Below are positions 1 through 7,019 of a stretch of DNA of 20,012 nt, in pieces; position 1 is the first letter of the stretch, and each line of letters opens with the position of its first letter. The position numbers and the translations under genes are program-made. The DNA comes from an uncultured Veillonella sp. Its GTDB lineage: Bacteria; Bacillota; Negativicutes; Veillonellales; Veillonellaceae. The stretch is from assembly GCA_900549845.1 (NCBI GenBank), contig URPT01000014.1, forward strand, positions 1-20,012, in the 5' to 3' direction. The notes beneath the pieces were generated by a model. The model made no database searches. It was not told the origin of the DNA and saw only the letters and a list, made by a program, of their open reading frames with translations.

Positions 1-65
1 TAGACTTTTCCGCTTATTCACTTCTATATTCTGATGTGATTCTATATTACGAATTAGTTTTTTAT

Positions 66-92
66 TATAGTATTTATAAATAATACTATAAT
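66..92 (+). promoter_or_regulatory. Putative promoter -10 and inverted repeat of the SIMPL gene
   Basis: A perfect -10 hexamer TATAAT lies at 87-92. It overlaps the right arm of an inverted repeat, TATAGTATT at 66-74 and AATACTATA at 82-90, with a 7-nt spacer. No good -35 is visible at the right distance. The inverted repeat covers the spacer of the promoter, so it could be an operator. It could also simply reflect AT-rich palindromic promoter DNA. A ribosome binding site AAGGAG follows at 98-103. Confidence 0.45.
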
Positions 93-110
93 AGTGTAAG
101 GAGATTGAGT

Positions 111-842
111 ATGAAATTATCCAAATGTTTATTATCTAAAACAGTTGCTATTGCTGCTGTATGTGCAACTATGGCTACTGCAGCCTTTGCTGCACCACAA
201 GGTACTTTTGATTCTTCTGAAATTCAAATTACAGGACAAGCCTCTCGTTCAGTAGCACCTAACTATGCGATCTTAACACTTGGTATTACTAGCGAAAACA
301 CTAATATCAATGCTGCAAAATCTAACAACGACCGCATCATGAGTGATTTGATTAGTAAGTTAGGTCATTTAGGTATCGATAAAAAAGATATTTATACCTC
401 TAATATTTCTATTAACCCTACTAGTGATTACCAAGAAGGTAAACGAATCAATACTGGTTATAATGTGTCTAATCGTGTAACTGTAAAAATCAATAATCTT
501 GATAATGTTGGAAAAGCTGTTGATGCTGCTGTTAGCGCTGGGGCTAATGATATCAACAACCTTTCTTTCCAAAATGATGTATCTCAACAACTATCTGATT
601 CTTTAACTACAGAAGCAATTCAAGACGGCCGTCATAAAGCTGAGGTTATCGCTGCAGCCCTTGGCCGTACATTAGGACCTGTAAAAACAGTTTCTATCAG
701 TACACCTCAAACAAGCTCTATGGACTCTGGTTACTATCGTAACGCAGTAATGTTAAAAGCGTCTCTCGAAACTGCTACTCCTGTTGAAAAAGGATCATTA
801 GTAGTTTCTCAAGACGCTAATATTACTTATTATTTACAATAG
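111..842 (+). CDS. Secreted SIMPL (DUF541) domain protein
   Basis: A 243-residue exported protein. Residues 1-28 form a signal peptide: basic start MKLSK, hydrophobic core and an AFA-A type cleavage site. The rest, from about residue 38, matches the SIMPL/DUF541 family: an early ITGQASRSVAPNYAILTLGI segment, then repeated stretches on sums over non-commuting indices typical of the family (YNVSNRVTVKINNLDNVGKA). Members are periplasmic or cell-surface proteins, some linked to oxidative-stress tolerance or outer-membrane complexes; the molecular role is mostly unknown. The start is ATG at 111, because AAGGAG at 98-103 is correctly spaced for it. The in-frame TTG at 105 sits only 1 nt from the Shine-Dalgarno sequence and is rejected. 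The 3' end overlaps the convergent methyltransferase gene by 20 nt and no terminator lies between them. Confidence 0.85.
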   Translation: MKLSKCLLSKTVAIAAVCATMATAAFAAPQGTFDSSEIQITGQASRSVAPNYAILTLGITSENTNINAAKSNNDRIMSDLISKLGHLGIDKKDIYTSNISINPTSDYQEGKRINTGYNVSNRVTVKINNLDNVGKAVDAAVSAGANDINNLSFQNDVSQQLSDSLTTEAIQDGRHKAEVIAAALGRTLGPVKTVSISTPQTSSMDSGYYRNAVMLKASLETATPVEKGSLVVSQDANITYYLQ

Positions 843-1569
843 AATTTTCTGGTACCACACCTTCGTGGACCGCTACAATGCCGCCTGTCAATTCATGATA
901 GGTGGCATTTTCATATCCTAAAGATTTCCAAATTTCAAGAATCTCACTTTGATGAGGATATCTACGTAAGGATTCTGGTAACCACGCATAGGAGGAATTA
1001 TCCTTACTTAATTTACCTATAATAGGTAATATATAGGAGAAGTAGAAATTGTATAATTGTTTAAAACCAAACATACTTGGTTTCGCTAACTCCAATACAA
1101 CTACTTTCCCACCTGGTTTTACAACACGTTGCATTTCAGATAATACCTGTTTAATATCTGGTACATTACGCATTGCAAAGCCGCTCATAGCAGCATCAAA
1201 TGTATTATCTGCATATGGTAATGCCATTGCATCACCTTGAACAAGATTAACTTGATCTAGTAAACCAGCATCTTCAATGCGTACGCGACCTTGATCAAGC
1301 ATTTCACTATTAAAGTCCAAAGCCTCTACCTTTAATGTTGGCTCTTGACGTAATGCTTCTTTTGTAAACACGCAAGTGCCACAAGCTACATCAAGTATTC
1401 GTTGATTTGGACCTATATTCATTGCTTTTACAGAAAATTTGCGCCAGTAATAATCTTGGCCAAAACTCAAGACTGTATTCATCAAATCATAATTCTTAGC
1501 AATATTAGAGAACACACCTTGCACAAACTCTTCTTTATCTGCATATGTTTTAAATTCTTTCGTATTCAT
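823..1569 (-). CDS. ubiE: UbiE/MenG-type quinone C-methyltransferase
   Basis: A 248-residue class I SAM-dependent methyltransferase of the UbiE/COQ5/MenG family, which C-methylates the demethylmenaquinone or demethoxyubiquinol ring. In an anaerobic Firmicute, demethylmenaquinone is the likely substrate (inference). Family hallmarks are visible: the N-terminal block VFSNIAKNYDLMN...WRK (residues 19-43), the SAM motif ILDVACGTC (58-66), the AMRNVPD motif, and RVVKPGGKVVVLELAKP. The last glycine of the usual DxxxGTG motif is cysteine 66, which is unusual. The start chosen is the ATG at 1569, preceded by AAAGGA at proper spacing; the upstream TTG (1590) has no ribosome site. The gene is convergent with the SIMPL gene and their last 20 nt overlap. 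No menaquinone-biosynthesis neighbours are in the window. Confidence 0.88.
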   Translation of the reverse strand: MNTKEFKTYADKEEFVQGVFSNIAKNYDLMNTVLSFGQDYYWRKFSVKAMNIGPNQRILDVACGTCVFTKEALRQEPTLKVEALDFNSEMLDQGRVRIEDAGLLDQVNLVQGDAMALPYADNTFDAAMSGFAMRNVPDIKQVLSEMQRVVKPGGKVVVLELAKPSMFGFKQLYNFYFSYILPIIGKLSKDNSSYAWLPESLRRYPHQSEILEIWKSLGYENATYHELTGGIVAVHEGVVPENSIVNNK

Positions 1570-1615
1570 TATGGTCCTTTCACTAATCAAGAACTATATT
1601 CAAACTCTTTACTCG

Positions 1616-1634
1616 CATAGTATATCATACTATG
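1616..1634 (-). promoter_or_regulatory. Inverted repeat overlapping the ubiE -10 region
   Basis: CATAGTAT (1616-1623) and ATACTATG (1627-1634) form a perfect 8-bp inverted repeat with a 3-nt spacer. On the minus strand it contains TGATATACT, an extended -10 (TATACT at 1624-1619), about 50 nt upstream of the ubiE start. A TTGATA lies upstream at a short 15-bp spacing. It is a candidate operator or promoter for ubiE. The remaining gap up to sstT is AT-rich and also holds a 12-bp palindrome ACTATATATAGT at 1664-1675. Confidence 0.4.
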
Positions 1635-1810
1635 ACGCCTATCAAAAGAATCCTATTATATATACTATATATAGTAACTATGTAAAGAGCACATATTTAG
1701 TTAAAGTAATATATTCACTACTATTAAAACTAGCATATTACAAAATAAATATCGTTATCAGTCACAGTAGATCCAATTTAACTATATATTAATGACTATG
1801 ATATTCTCTA

Positions 1811-1849
1811 TTGCCACCAATCTATGTTCGTTGTATAATGACATATGTC
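1811..1849 (+). promoter_or_regulatory. sstT promoter with palindrome at the start site
   Basis: TTGCCA (1811-1816) and TATAAT (1834-1839) are separated by exactly 17 bp, giving a near-consensus housekeeping promoter. The predicted transcript start falls inside a perfect 10-bp palindrome GACATATGTC (1840-1849), which could be a repressor site. The leader to the ATG at 1913 would be about 65 nt. Confidence 0.7.
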
Positions 1850-1912
1850 CATGTTGAAAAGATATTTTTTCCATGGTCTTTTATTAGTTTTTATTAAGTA
1901 TTGGAGTGTACT

Positions 1913-3133
1913 ATGAATCGATTTGTAAAATCAATCAATAGAGTCAGTCTAATCCAACAAATTATCATAGGTTTGATTATTGGTATTTTGACAGCTCTAT
2001 ATGTGCCAGAAGTGGCAAATGAACTTGCTTTATTAGGCGTTCTCTTTGTTGGTGCTTTAAAAGGGATTGCACCAATCCTCGTATTCTTCCTTGTTATTGC
2101 GGCTATCAGTAAACACCGTTCTGGTCAAAAAACAGGGATGGGATCTGTAATCACATTATATTTATTAGGTACATTCCTTTCTGCAGCGCTTGCTGTAGTC
2201 GTAAGCTTTATGTTCCCTACTACATTACACCTTGCAGCTAGTGCAGCTGATGCAGCTCCACCACAAGGTATCGTAGAGGTAATGAAAACACTTCTTAAAA
2301 ATATTGTTGATAACCCTGTCAAAGCCTTAATGACTGCTAACTATATCGGCATTTTAGGGTGGGCACTTATCATTGGTGGTGCGTTACGCCATGCACCAAT
2401 GAATACTAAAGAAGTAATGGAATCTATCGCTCAAGCTATTACAACTGTAGTAGGTTGGATTATTCGCTTTGCTCCTCTTGGTATCATGGGTCTCGTAGCT
2501 GACTCTATTGCAACTAATGGTATTGAAGCTTTAATTGGTTATTTCCAATTACTCGTATTACTACTTGGTTCTATGATTTTCGTAGCATTAGTAGTAAATC
2601 CACTTCTATCTTTTGTATACCTTCGTCGCAATCCATATCCATTGGTATTTAAATGTTTGCGTGAATCTGCTATCTATGCGTTCTTTACTCGTAGCTCTGC
2701 AGCAAACATTCCTGTTAACCTTGATTTAGCAAAACGTTTAAAACTTAATCCTGATATGTATTCCGTATCCATTCCATTGGGTGCTACTATCAACATGGGT
2801 GGTGCAGCGATCACAATTACAATTATGACATTAGCTGCTGCACATACACTTGGTATCGTTGTAGATGTCCCTACAGCAATCCTTTTATCTGTCATTGCCA
2901 CAATCGGTGCTTGTGGCGCTTCTGGCGTTGCTGGTGGGTCCCTACTTCTAATTCCTCTAGCTTGTTCTCTATTCGGTATCTCCAATGATATTGCAATGCA
3001 AGTTGTAGGTGTAGGTTTCATCATCGGTGTTTTACAAGACTCCACTGAAACAGCACTTAACTCCAGTACAGATATTCTCTTCACAGCTACTGCAGATTAT
3101 GCAAAACGTGGCTATCACGAAAACTGGGATTAA
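1913..3133 (+). CDS. sstT: Serine/threonine:Na+ symporter SstT
   Basis: A 406-residue inner-membrane transporter of the dicarboxylate/amino acid:cation symporter (DAACS) family, close to the roughly 414-residue length of Escherichia coli SstT. It imports L-serine and L-threonine with Na+. Diagnostic blocks are the FFTRSSAANIPVNL segment (near residue 260, the serine-rich re-entrant loop) and NMGGAAITITIMTLAA (from residue 294), followed by GACGASGVAGGSLLLIPLA and the C-terminal VQDSTETALNSSTD-like stretch (seen as LQDSTETALNSSTD). Hydrophobic segments cover nearly the whole length. The start is ATG at 1913 with GGAG at 1903-1906; an upstream in-frame TTG at 1901 overlaps the ribosome site and is rejected. 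It has its own promoter and a strong terminator, so it is probably monocistronic. Serine uptake would suit an amino-acid and lactate-using anaerobe (inference). Confidence 0.93.
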   Translation: MNRFVKSINRVSLIQQIIIGLIIGILTALYVPEVANELALLGVLFVGALKGIAPILVFFLVIAAISKHRSGQKTGMGSVITLYLLGTFLSAALAVVVSFMFPTTLHLAASAADAAPPQGIVEVMKTLLKNIVDNPVKALMTANYIGILGWALIIGGALRHAPMNTKEVMESIAQAITTVVGWIIRFAPLGIMGLVADSIATNGIEALIGYFQLLVLLLGSMIFVALVVNPLLSFVYLRRNPYPLVFKCLRESAIYAFFTRSSAANIPVNLDLAKRLKLNPDMYSVSIPLGATINMGGAAITITIMTLAAAHTLGIVVDVPTAILLSVIATIGACGASGVAGGSLLLIPLACSLFGISNDIAMQVVGVGFIIGVLQDSTETALNSSTDILFTATADYAKRGYHENWD

Positions 3134-3140
3134 CACCTAT

Positions 3141-3168
3141 AGGCGGTCCTTCGGGACCGTCTTTTTTT
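3141..3168 (+). terminator. Rho-independent terminator of sstT
   Basis: The stem pairs 3141-3149 with 3154-3162 around a UUCG tetraloop (C-UUCG-G closing pair), followed by a run of seven T's. It starts 8 nt after the sstT stop codon. Confidence 0.93.
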
Positions 3169-3200
3169 GTGTTCAATAGATAGAAAATCAGCCGTCTATA

Positions 3201-3228
3201 TTGATTTTCTTCAATATAATGTTATAAT
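3201..3228 (+). promoter_or_regulatory. Promoter of the flavin disulfide oxidoreductase gene
   Basis: TTGATT (3201-3206) and TATAAT (3223-3228) with 16-bp spacing. The leader to the ATG at 3278 is about 42 nt and ends with AGAAAGGA at 3264-3271. Confidence 0.65.
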
Positions 3229-3277
3229 AGAGTTAATGATAATAACTATTAATAGATATAAATAGAAAGGAATCAAC

Positions 3278-4795
3278 ATGAAACAATACGATATTATTGT
3301 AGTTGGTACAGGTGGTGCAACCATCGTAGCTGATGCTGCTATCAAAGTGGGTAAAAAAGTAGCTATCATAGAAAAAGGTAAATTTGGTGGCACCTGCTTA
3401 ACTCGCGGTTGTATTCCTACAAAGGTTATGGTTACAGCAGCTAATGCGATCCAAGAGGTAGAAGAATTCAAAAAAATCGGTATTAATGTTAGCGATGCTA
3501 CTATGGATTGGGACACTGTTTCTAAACGTACATGGCATAAAATTGATGAATCTGCAGGCATCTATGATTATTACAACGCTTTCGATAATGTAGACGTATA
3601 TCGTGGCGCAGCTAGCTTTGTATCCGATAAGGTTATGAATATTCATCTCAACGATGGCTCTGGTACTGTAGAAATCACAGCCCCTACTATTGTTCTTGGC
3701 ACGGGCGGTTATAGTAATATTCCGAATGTACCAGGTTTACAAGAGGCAGGCTATCTTTCTAGTGAAAGCCTTTTTGGCGATAAATTCCCTAAACAACCGT
3801 ATAAATCCCTTGCAGTACTCGGTGCTGGCCCTATCGGTGTAGAATTCGGTCACGTTTTTGATGCTGCTGATACTGAAGTTACCATCATTCAGCATAATGT
3901 ACGTCTTGTACCTAAGGAAGACGAAGAGATGTCTGAACATCTTCTCCAAAACTATCGTACTCGTGGCATCAATGTTATATTGAACCAAGACACTGTTGAA
4001 ATCCGTCAAGAAGATGGGCTCAAGGTAGTAGTCACAAAAGATCGTACTACAGGTGAAATCACAGAAACTAAAGTTGAAGAAATTCTCGTAGCTGCCGGTA
4101 TTCGTCCAGCAGTTGAAGAATTACACCTCGAAAATACAGGTATTGAAACATTACCAAAAGGCTGGATCAAAACAAATGAATTCCTTGAAACATCTGTAGA
4201 TGGTATCTATGCATTAGGTGATGTAAACGGCGAGCCTGCATTCCGTCATCGCGCAAACTATGAAGCAGATATTATCGCCCATAATCTATACTTTGCAAAA
4301 AACGAAGAAGATTTCCGTTGGGCACGCTATGATACATTGCCAAAGGTTACCTTCTCCTACCCTGAAATCGGTAGCGTAGGTCTTACTGAAGCAGAAGCTA
4401 TTAAAGCTGGTTATAATGTAGGCGTAGGTAAAAACTACTACTCCTCCACAGCTAAAGGTTATGCAATGGGTATTAATCCTGGTGATGTAAATGATGGCTT
4501 TGTAAAAATCGTAGTCGATAAAGATACAAATCATATCCTTGGTATGCATGTAACAGGCCCTCAAGCCTCCATCTTATTCCAACCTTACGTAAACCTTATG
4601 AATAGCGGTGTAACTCCATTGACTGCTATTAATGAAGAAATCGCTTCTGAACGTACAAAACGATTACGTGAAAGAGGTATCACTCGTGAAATGGATCCAA
4701 AATCTGTTATCACTGTAGGTGAAACTATGAGCCCACACCCTTCTCTTGTAGAGGTAATTATGTGGACACAAGTATACTACGAACACCGTTGGTAA
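3278..4795 (+). CDS. Dihydrolipoyl dehydrogenase-like FAD disulfide oxidoreductase
   Basis: A 505-residue class I pyridine nucleotide-disulfide oxidoreductase. In order: FAD dinucleotide fold (VVGTGGAT, residues 9-15), redox-active disulfide Cys40-Leu-Thr-Arg-Gly-Cys45 followed by IPTK, NAD(P) fold GAGPIGVEFG from residue 182, second FAD motif ALGDVNG near 314, dimerisation domain, and the C-terminal catalytic pair His487/Glu492 in HPSLVE. It should pass electrons between NAD(P)H and a disulfide such as lipoamide. No 2-oxoacid dehydrogenase or glycine-cleavage genes are adjacent, so the true substrate is open; mycothione- or glutathione-reductase-like activity is possible. Two oddities: the third glycine of the first FAD fingerprint is Thr15, and the protein is longer than the usual 460-475 residues because about 25 charged residues (ERTKRLRERGITREMDPK) precede the HPxxxE motif. 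The start is supported by AGAAAGGA upstream. Confidence 0.85.
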   Translation: MKQYDIIVVGTGGATIVADAAIKVGKKVAIIEKGKFGGTCLTRGCIPTKVMVTAANAIQEVEEFKKIGINVSDATMDWDTVSKRTWHKIDESAGIYDYYNAFDNVDVYRGAASFVSDKVMNIHLNDGSGTVEITAPTIVLGTGGYSNIPNVPGLQEAGYLSSESLFGDKFPKQPYKSLAVLGAGPIGVEFGHVFDAADTEVTIIQHNVRLVPKEDEEMSEHLLQNYRTRGINVILNQDTVEIRQEDGLKVVVTKDRTTGEITETKVEEILVAAGIRPAVEELHLENTGIETLPKGWIKTNEFLETSVDGIYALGDVNGEPAFRHRANYEADIIAHNLYFAKNEEDFRWARYDTLPKVTFSYPEIGSVGLTEAEAIKAGYNVGVGKNYYSSTAKGYAMGINPGDVNDGFVKIVVDKDTNHILGMHVTGPQASILFQPYVNLMNSGVTPLTAINEEIASERTKRLRERGITREMDPKSVITVGETMSPHPSLVEVIMWTQVYYEHRW

Positions 4796-4807
4796 TACTA
4801 ACTACAT

Positions 4808-4860
4808 AATAACTACGTAATAATGACGTAATAATGACGTAATAATGACGTAATAACGAC
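4808..4860. repeat. 11-bp tandem repeat AATAATGACGT
   Basis: Three exact copies (4819-4829, 4830-4840, 4841-4851) are flanked by a degenerate copy on the left (AATAACTACGT, 4808-4818) and a partial degenerate copy on the right (AATAACGAC, 4852-4860). The array starts 13 nt after the oxidoreductase stop codon and ends at the terminator. The unit length is close to one DNA helical turn. Confidence 0.9.
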
Positions 4861-4861
4861 A

Positions 4862-4891
4862 AAAAGGACTGTGTATATACACAGTCCTTTT
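4862..4891. terminator. Palindromic bidirectional terminator
   Basis: A perfect 30-nt palindrome: an AAAAGGACTGTGTAT half centred at 4876/4877 with its complement, with A's on the left and T's on the right. It sits between two convergent genes and can serve both the oxidoreductase (+) and the PepSY gene (-). Confidence 0.9.
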
Positions 4892-4915
4892 ATTGTACCC
4901 GATATTCTAAATGGA

Positions 4916-5572
4916 TTAACGGCCCATATCAATAGTGTTATCCCAAATAATATTTGTTCTGCGACCATCGAAGCCTTGATCTGGTTCAGGAGGTAATTTA
5001 CTAGATTTACTTTGACCTATATAAGCACCTGTTTCAGCATCTACAGTAACTACAGTCTTTTTACCGTCTTGATGCATTGTCATATAGTATAGGATTTTAC
5101 CTTCATGAGCTTCAATTTTCCAGCCTTTTACAACTGCATCAGCACCAAGTTGTTGTTTTGCAACGCGTTCAGCTTGAGCTGCTTCAATTACTTTATCCTT
5201 ATTGAAGATCTCACCAATAACTTTTTTAGGTTTGCCACCCTCTTCCATATCGGAAGTGTTACCAGTGATTACGTCGATTTTCATTTTGTATTGATGATAT
5301 TTACTATAACCTACTACTTTGTAACCATAGTTCAAATCGTTGGAGTTAAGCTCTACAGAATGTAGTGCTGCATTAGGATAGCGATTTTGGAAAATAGTAC
5401 CAATTTTACTCATAGTCATAACCATGGATTCGCCTGGTGCACGTTGTACAGAAATATCAGTACTTGTTTCAGGTTTTGTTTTACGCGCATCTGCTACACT
5501 TGGTGTAGCAACGGACAATACGCCAACCGCCAATACACCTGTTAATGCCATAGAAATTAACTTTTTATTCAT
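4916..5572 (-). CDS. Secreted PepSY-domain protein
   Basis: A 218-residue exported protein. Residues 1-29 are a signal peptide (MNKKLISMALTG..., cleavage after SVADA). The C-terminal half carries a PepSY-like domain: VIEAAQAERVAKQQLGADAVVKGWKIE, then YYMTMHQDGKKTVVTVDAETGAY, the usual helix followed by strands ending in D-x-x-T-G. A second, weaker copy may precede it (SVELNSNDLNYGYKVVGYS...MKIDVITGNTSDM). PepSY domains occur in protease propeptides and stand-alone periplasmic proteins, where protease inhibition or modulation is suspected; the function here is unknown. The start is ATG at 5572, preceded by AGGAGG with 7-nt spacing; the longer frame from 5608 lacks such a site. It lies 134 nt downstream of the AI-2E family gene on the same strand. 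I see no clear promoter in that gap, so co-transcription is possible. Confidence 0.82.
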   Translation of the reverse strand: MNKKLISMALTGVLAVGVLSVATPSVADARKTKPETSTDISVQRAPGESMVMTMSKIGTIFQNRYPNAALHSVELNSNDLNYGYKVVGYSKYHQYKMKIDVITGNTSDMEEGGKPKKVIGEIFNKDKVIEAAQAERVAKQQLGADAVVKGWKIEAHEGKILYYMTMHQDGKKTVVTVDAETGAYIGQSKSSKLPPEPDQGFDGRRTNIIWDNTIDMGR

Positions 5573-5706
5573 TACATATCCTCCTACTATATACAATGCT
5601 TTCACCAATAGTAAAAGTCATCTGTATACTAGAATTACTATAAGTTCGTGCTATATACAACAGCACACAAAACATACATAAATAGATATATTATTTAGAC
5701 AATATA

Positions 5707-6828
5707 CTATAAACCTTCATTTGATGCAAGTCGATCGTCTACATCAGTCATGAGCAATTTGTAGCATGTAGCCACTAAAGGTACGCCAATCAACATGCCA
5801 GTAACGCCCATTAAACTACCGCCAACAATAACTGCTGCAAACACCCACAAACCAGGTAAGCCAACGGAATTACCTACAATCTTAGGATAAATAAAGTTAC
5901 TTTCAATTTGATGAAGCACTTCTAAGATAATCACATAGATCAAGGCATCCATAGGGCTTACAGTGAGTAAAATAACTGCACCTATCACGCCGCCCACATA
6001 AATACCTAGCAATGGAATTAATGCAGTAAGGCCGATAACACAAGCAATTGTAGTGGCATATTCAATATTGAATGCCCATAGTGAAATACCAACCATAATA
6101 CCTAAAATCAAGGCATCTATGAACTGGCCTACAAAAAAGTTACTGAACGTTTGAACAGCAACACGTGTGACATAACTAACACGGTTAACCCACTCATCAG
6201 ATGCATAGGCTTTTAAAATACGTTTGCCTTGCATCATAAGGCGCTCTTTATCGAGCAGCATATAAATGGCAAAAATCAAACCAAGGCCTATATTTAAAGT
6301 CCAAGATAAGGCTGTTCCCATCGCATTCACGAGGTATGTACCACCCTTTGTGCCCCACTCGCGCGTATACTTAACAATACTTTCACCACTCAAGGTATCC
6401 ATCAATGTTTGATTGGATGCCATCGGAATCGTTTCTGTAAGGTGTTGCATCCAAGATTGGAAATCTGTATACAACTGCGGCGAAGAAGCCACGATGATCG
6501 ACATGGAGTGAATCAATTGTGGAATCGCCATACGAGCAATAAAATAAACGATAGCACTGATTGTAACAAAGGATAAAATCAGGCTTAAAGGTCGTCTAAT
6601 TTTATCTTTCCAACCCGTTTTACTCTTAGGCCACAGCCAGCGTTCATAACGCACCACTAGAATATCGAGAACAAATGCGATACAAGCACCTACTATAAGT
6701 GGAACAAAAGCTGTAACGATGGCATCAATAGCATTAGCAATATCGCTGATACGCAGTGCCATCATAATCATAACACCCGCCAATATTATGGCCCCTATAA
6801 GCGGTTTATAATATTTAAATCTTTTCAT
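5707..6828 (-). CDS. AI-2E family (PerM/UPF0118) membrane protein
   Basis: A 373-residue polytopic inner-membrane protein of the AI-2E transporter/PerM family. Two hydrophobic segments lie in the first about 60 residues, then a basic loop (RYERWLWPKSKTGWKDKIRR), a third segment, a soluble stretch of about 80 residues (SSPQLYTDFQSWMQHLTETIP...), and a hydrophobic C-terminal half. That half has family-like features: NIGLGLIFAIYMLLDKER, SNFFVGQFIDALILGIMVGI, GLTALIPLLGIYVGGVIGA, HQIESNFIYPKIVGNSVGLPGLWVFAAVIVGGSLMGVTGMLIGVPLVA. Members export small molecules or act as ion antiporters; the AI-2 name comes from one E. coli member and should not be read as a substrate here. The start is ATG at 6828, preceded by AGTAGG. 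It is probably not co-transcribed with ompA because a terminator lies between them. Confidence 0.88.
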   Translation of the reverse strand: MKRFKYYKPLIGAIILAGVMIMMALRISDIANAIDAIVTAFVPLIVGACIAFVLDILVVRYERWLWPKSKTGWKDKIRRPLSLILSFVTISAIVYFIARMAIPQLIHSMSIIVASSPQLYTDFQSWMQHLTETIPMASNQTLMDTLSGESIVKYTREWGTKGGTYLVNAMGTALSWTLNIGLGLIFAIYMLLDKERLMMQGKRILKAYASDEWVNRVSYVTRVAVQTFSNFFVGQFIDALILGIMVGISLWAFNIEYATTIACVIGLTALIPLLGIYVGGVIGAVILLTVSPMDALIYVIILEVLHQIESNFIYPKIVGNSVGLPGLWVFAAVIVGGSLMGVTGMLIGVPLVATCYKLLMTDVDDRLASNEGL

Positions 6829-6925
6829 ATATAACCTACTTTACTATACTCACAACGCATACATTACCAAAACTTAATGAACATTGTATGACCTACGATT
6901 GTATGCAAGCTTAGTATAACACAAA

Positions 6926-6986
6926 AGTCCACCTTATCACATGCTCGGTCCCCCGATGAACACGAGAGCATGATAGAAGGTGGACT
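6926..6986 (-). terminator. Long hairpin terminator downstream of the OmpA gene
   Basis: AGTCCACCTT (6926-6935) pairs perfectly with AAGGTGGACT (6977-6986). A second, bulged inner stem pairs ATGCTC (6941-6946) with GAGCAT (6966-6971). Read on the minus strand the hairpin is followed by TTTTGTGTT. A small inverted repeat, TAATCTAA and TTAGATTA around one base (6999-7015), lies between the hairpin and the ompA stop. Confidence 0.75.
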
Positions 6987-7019
6987 ATATTGTATGTCTA
7001 ATCTAAATTAGATTAAAGA

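Noticed and set aside
105..107. TTG at 105 as start of the SIMPL protein
   Set aside because: It lies 1 nt after the AAGGAG Shine-Dalgarno sequence; ATG at 111 has correct spacing and opens a proper signal peptide.
6843..6870. Promoter for the AI-2E family gene (TTGGTA-16-TATAGT on the minus strand)
   Set aside because: The transcript would begin only about 8 nt before the ATG and would lack the full ribosome binding site.
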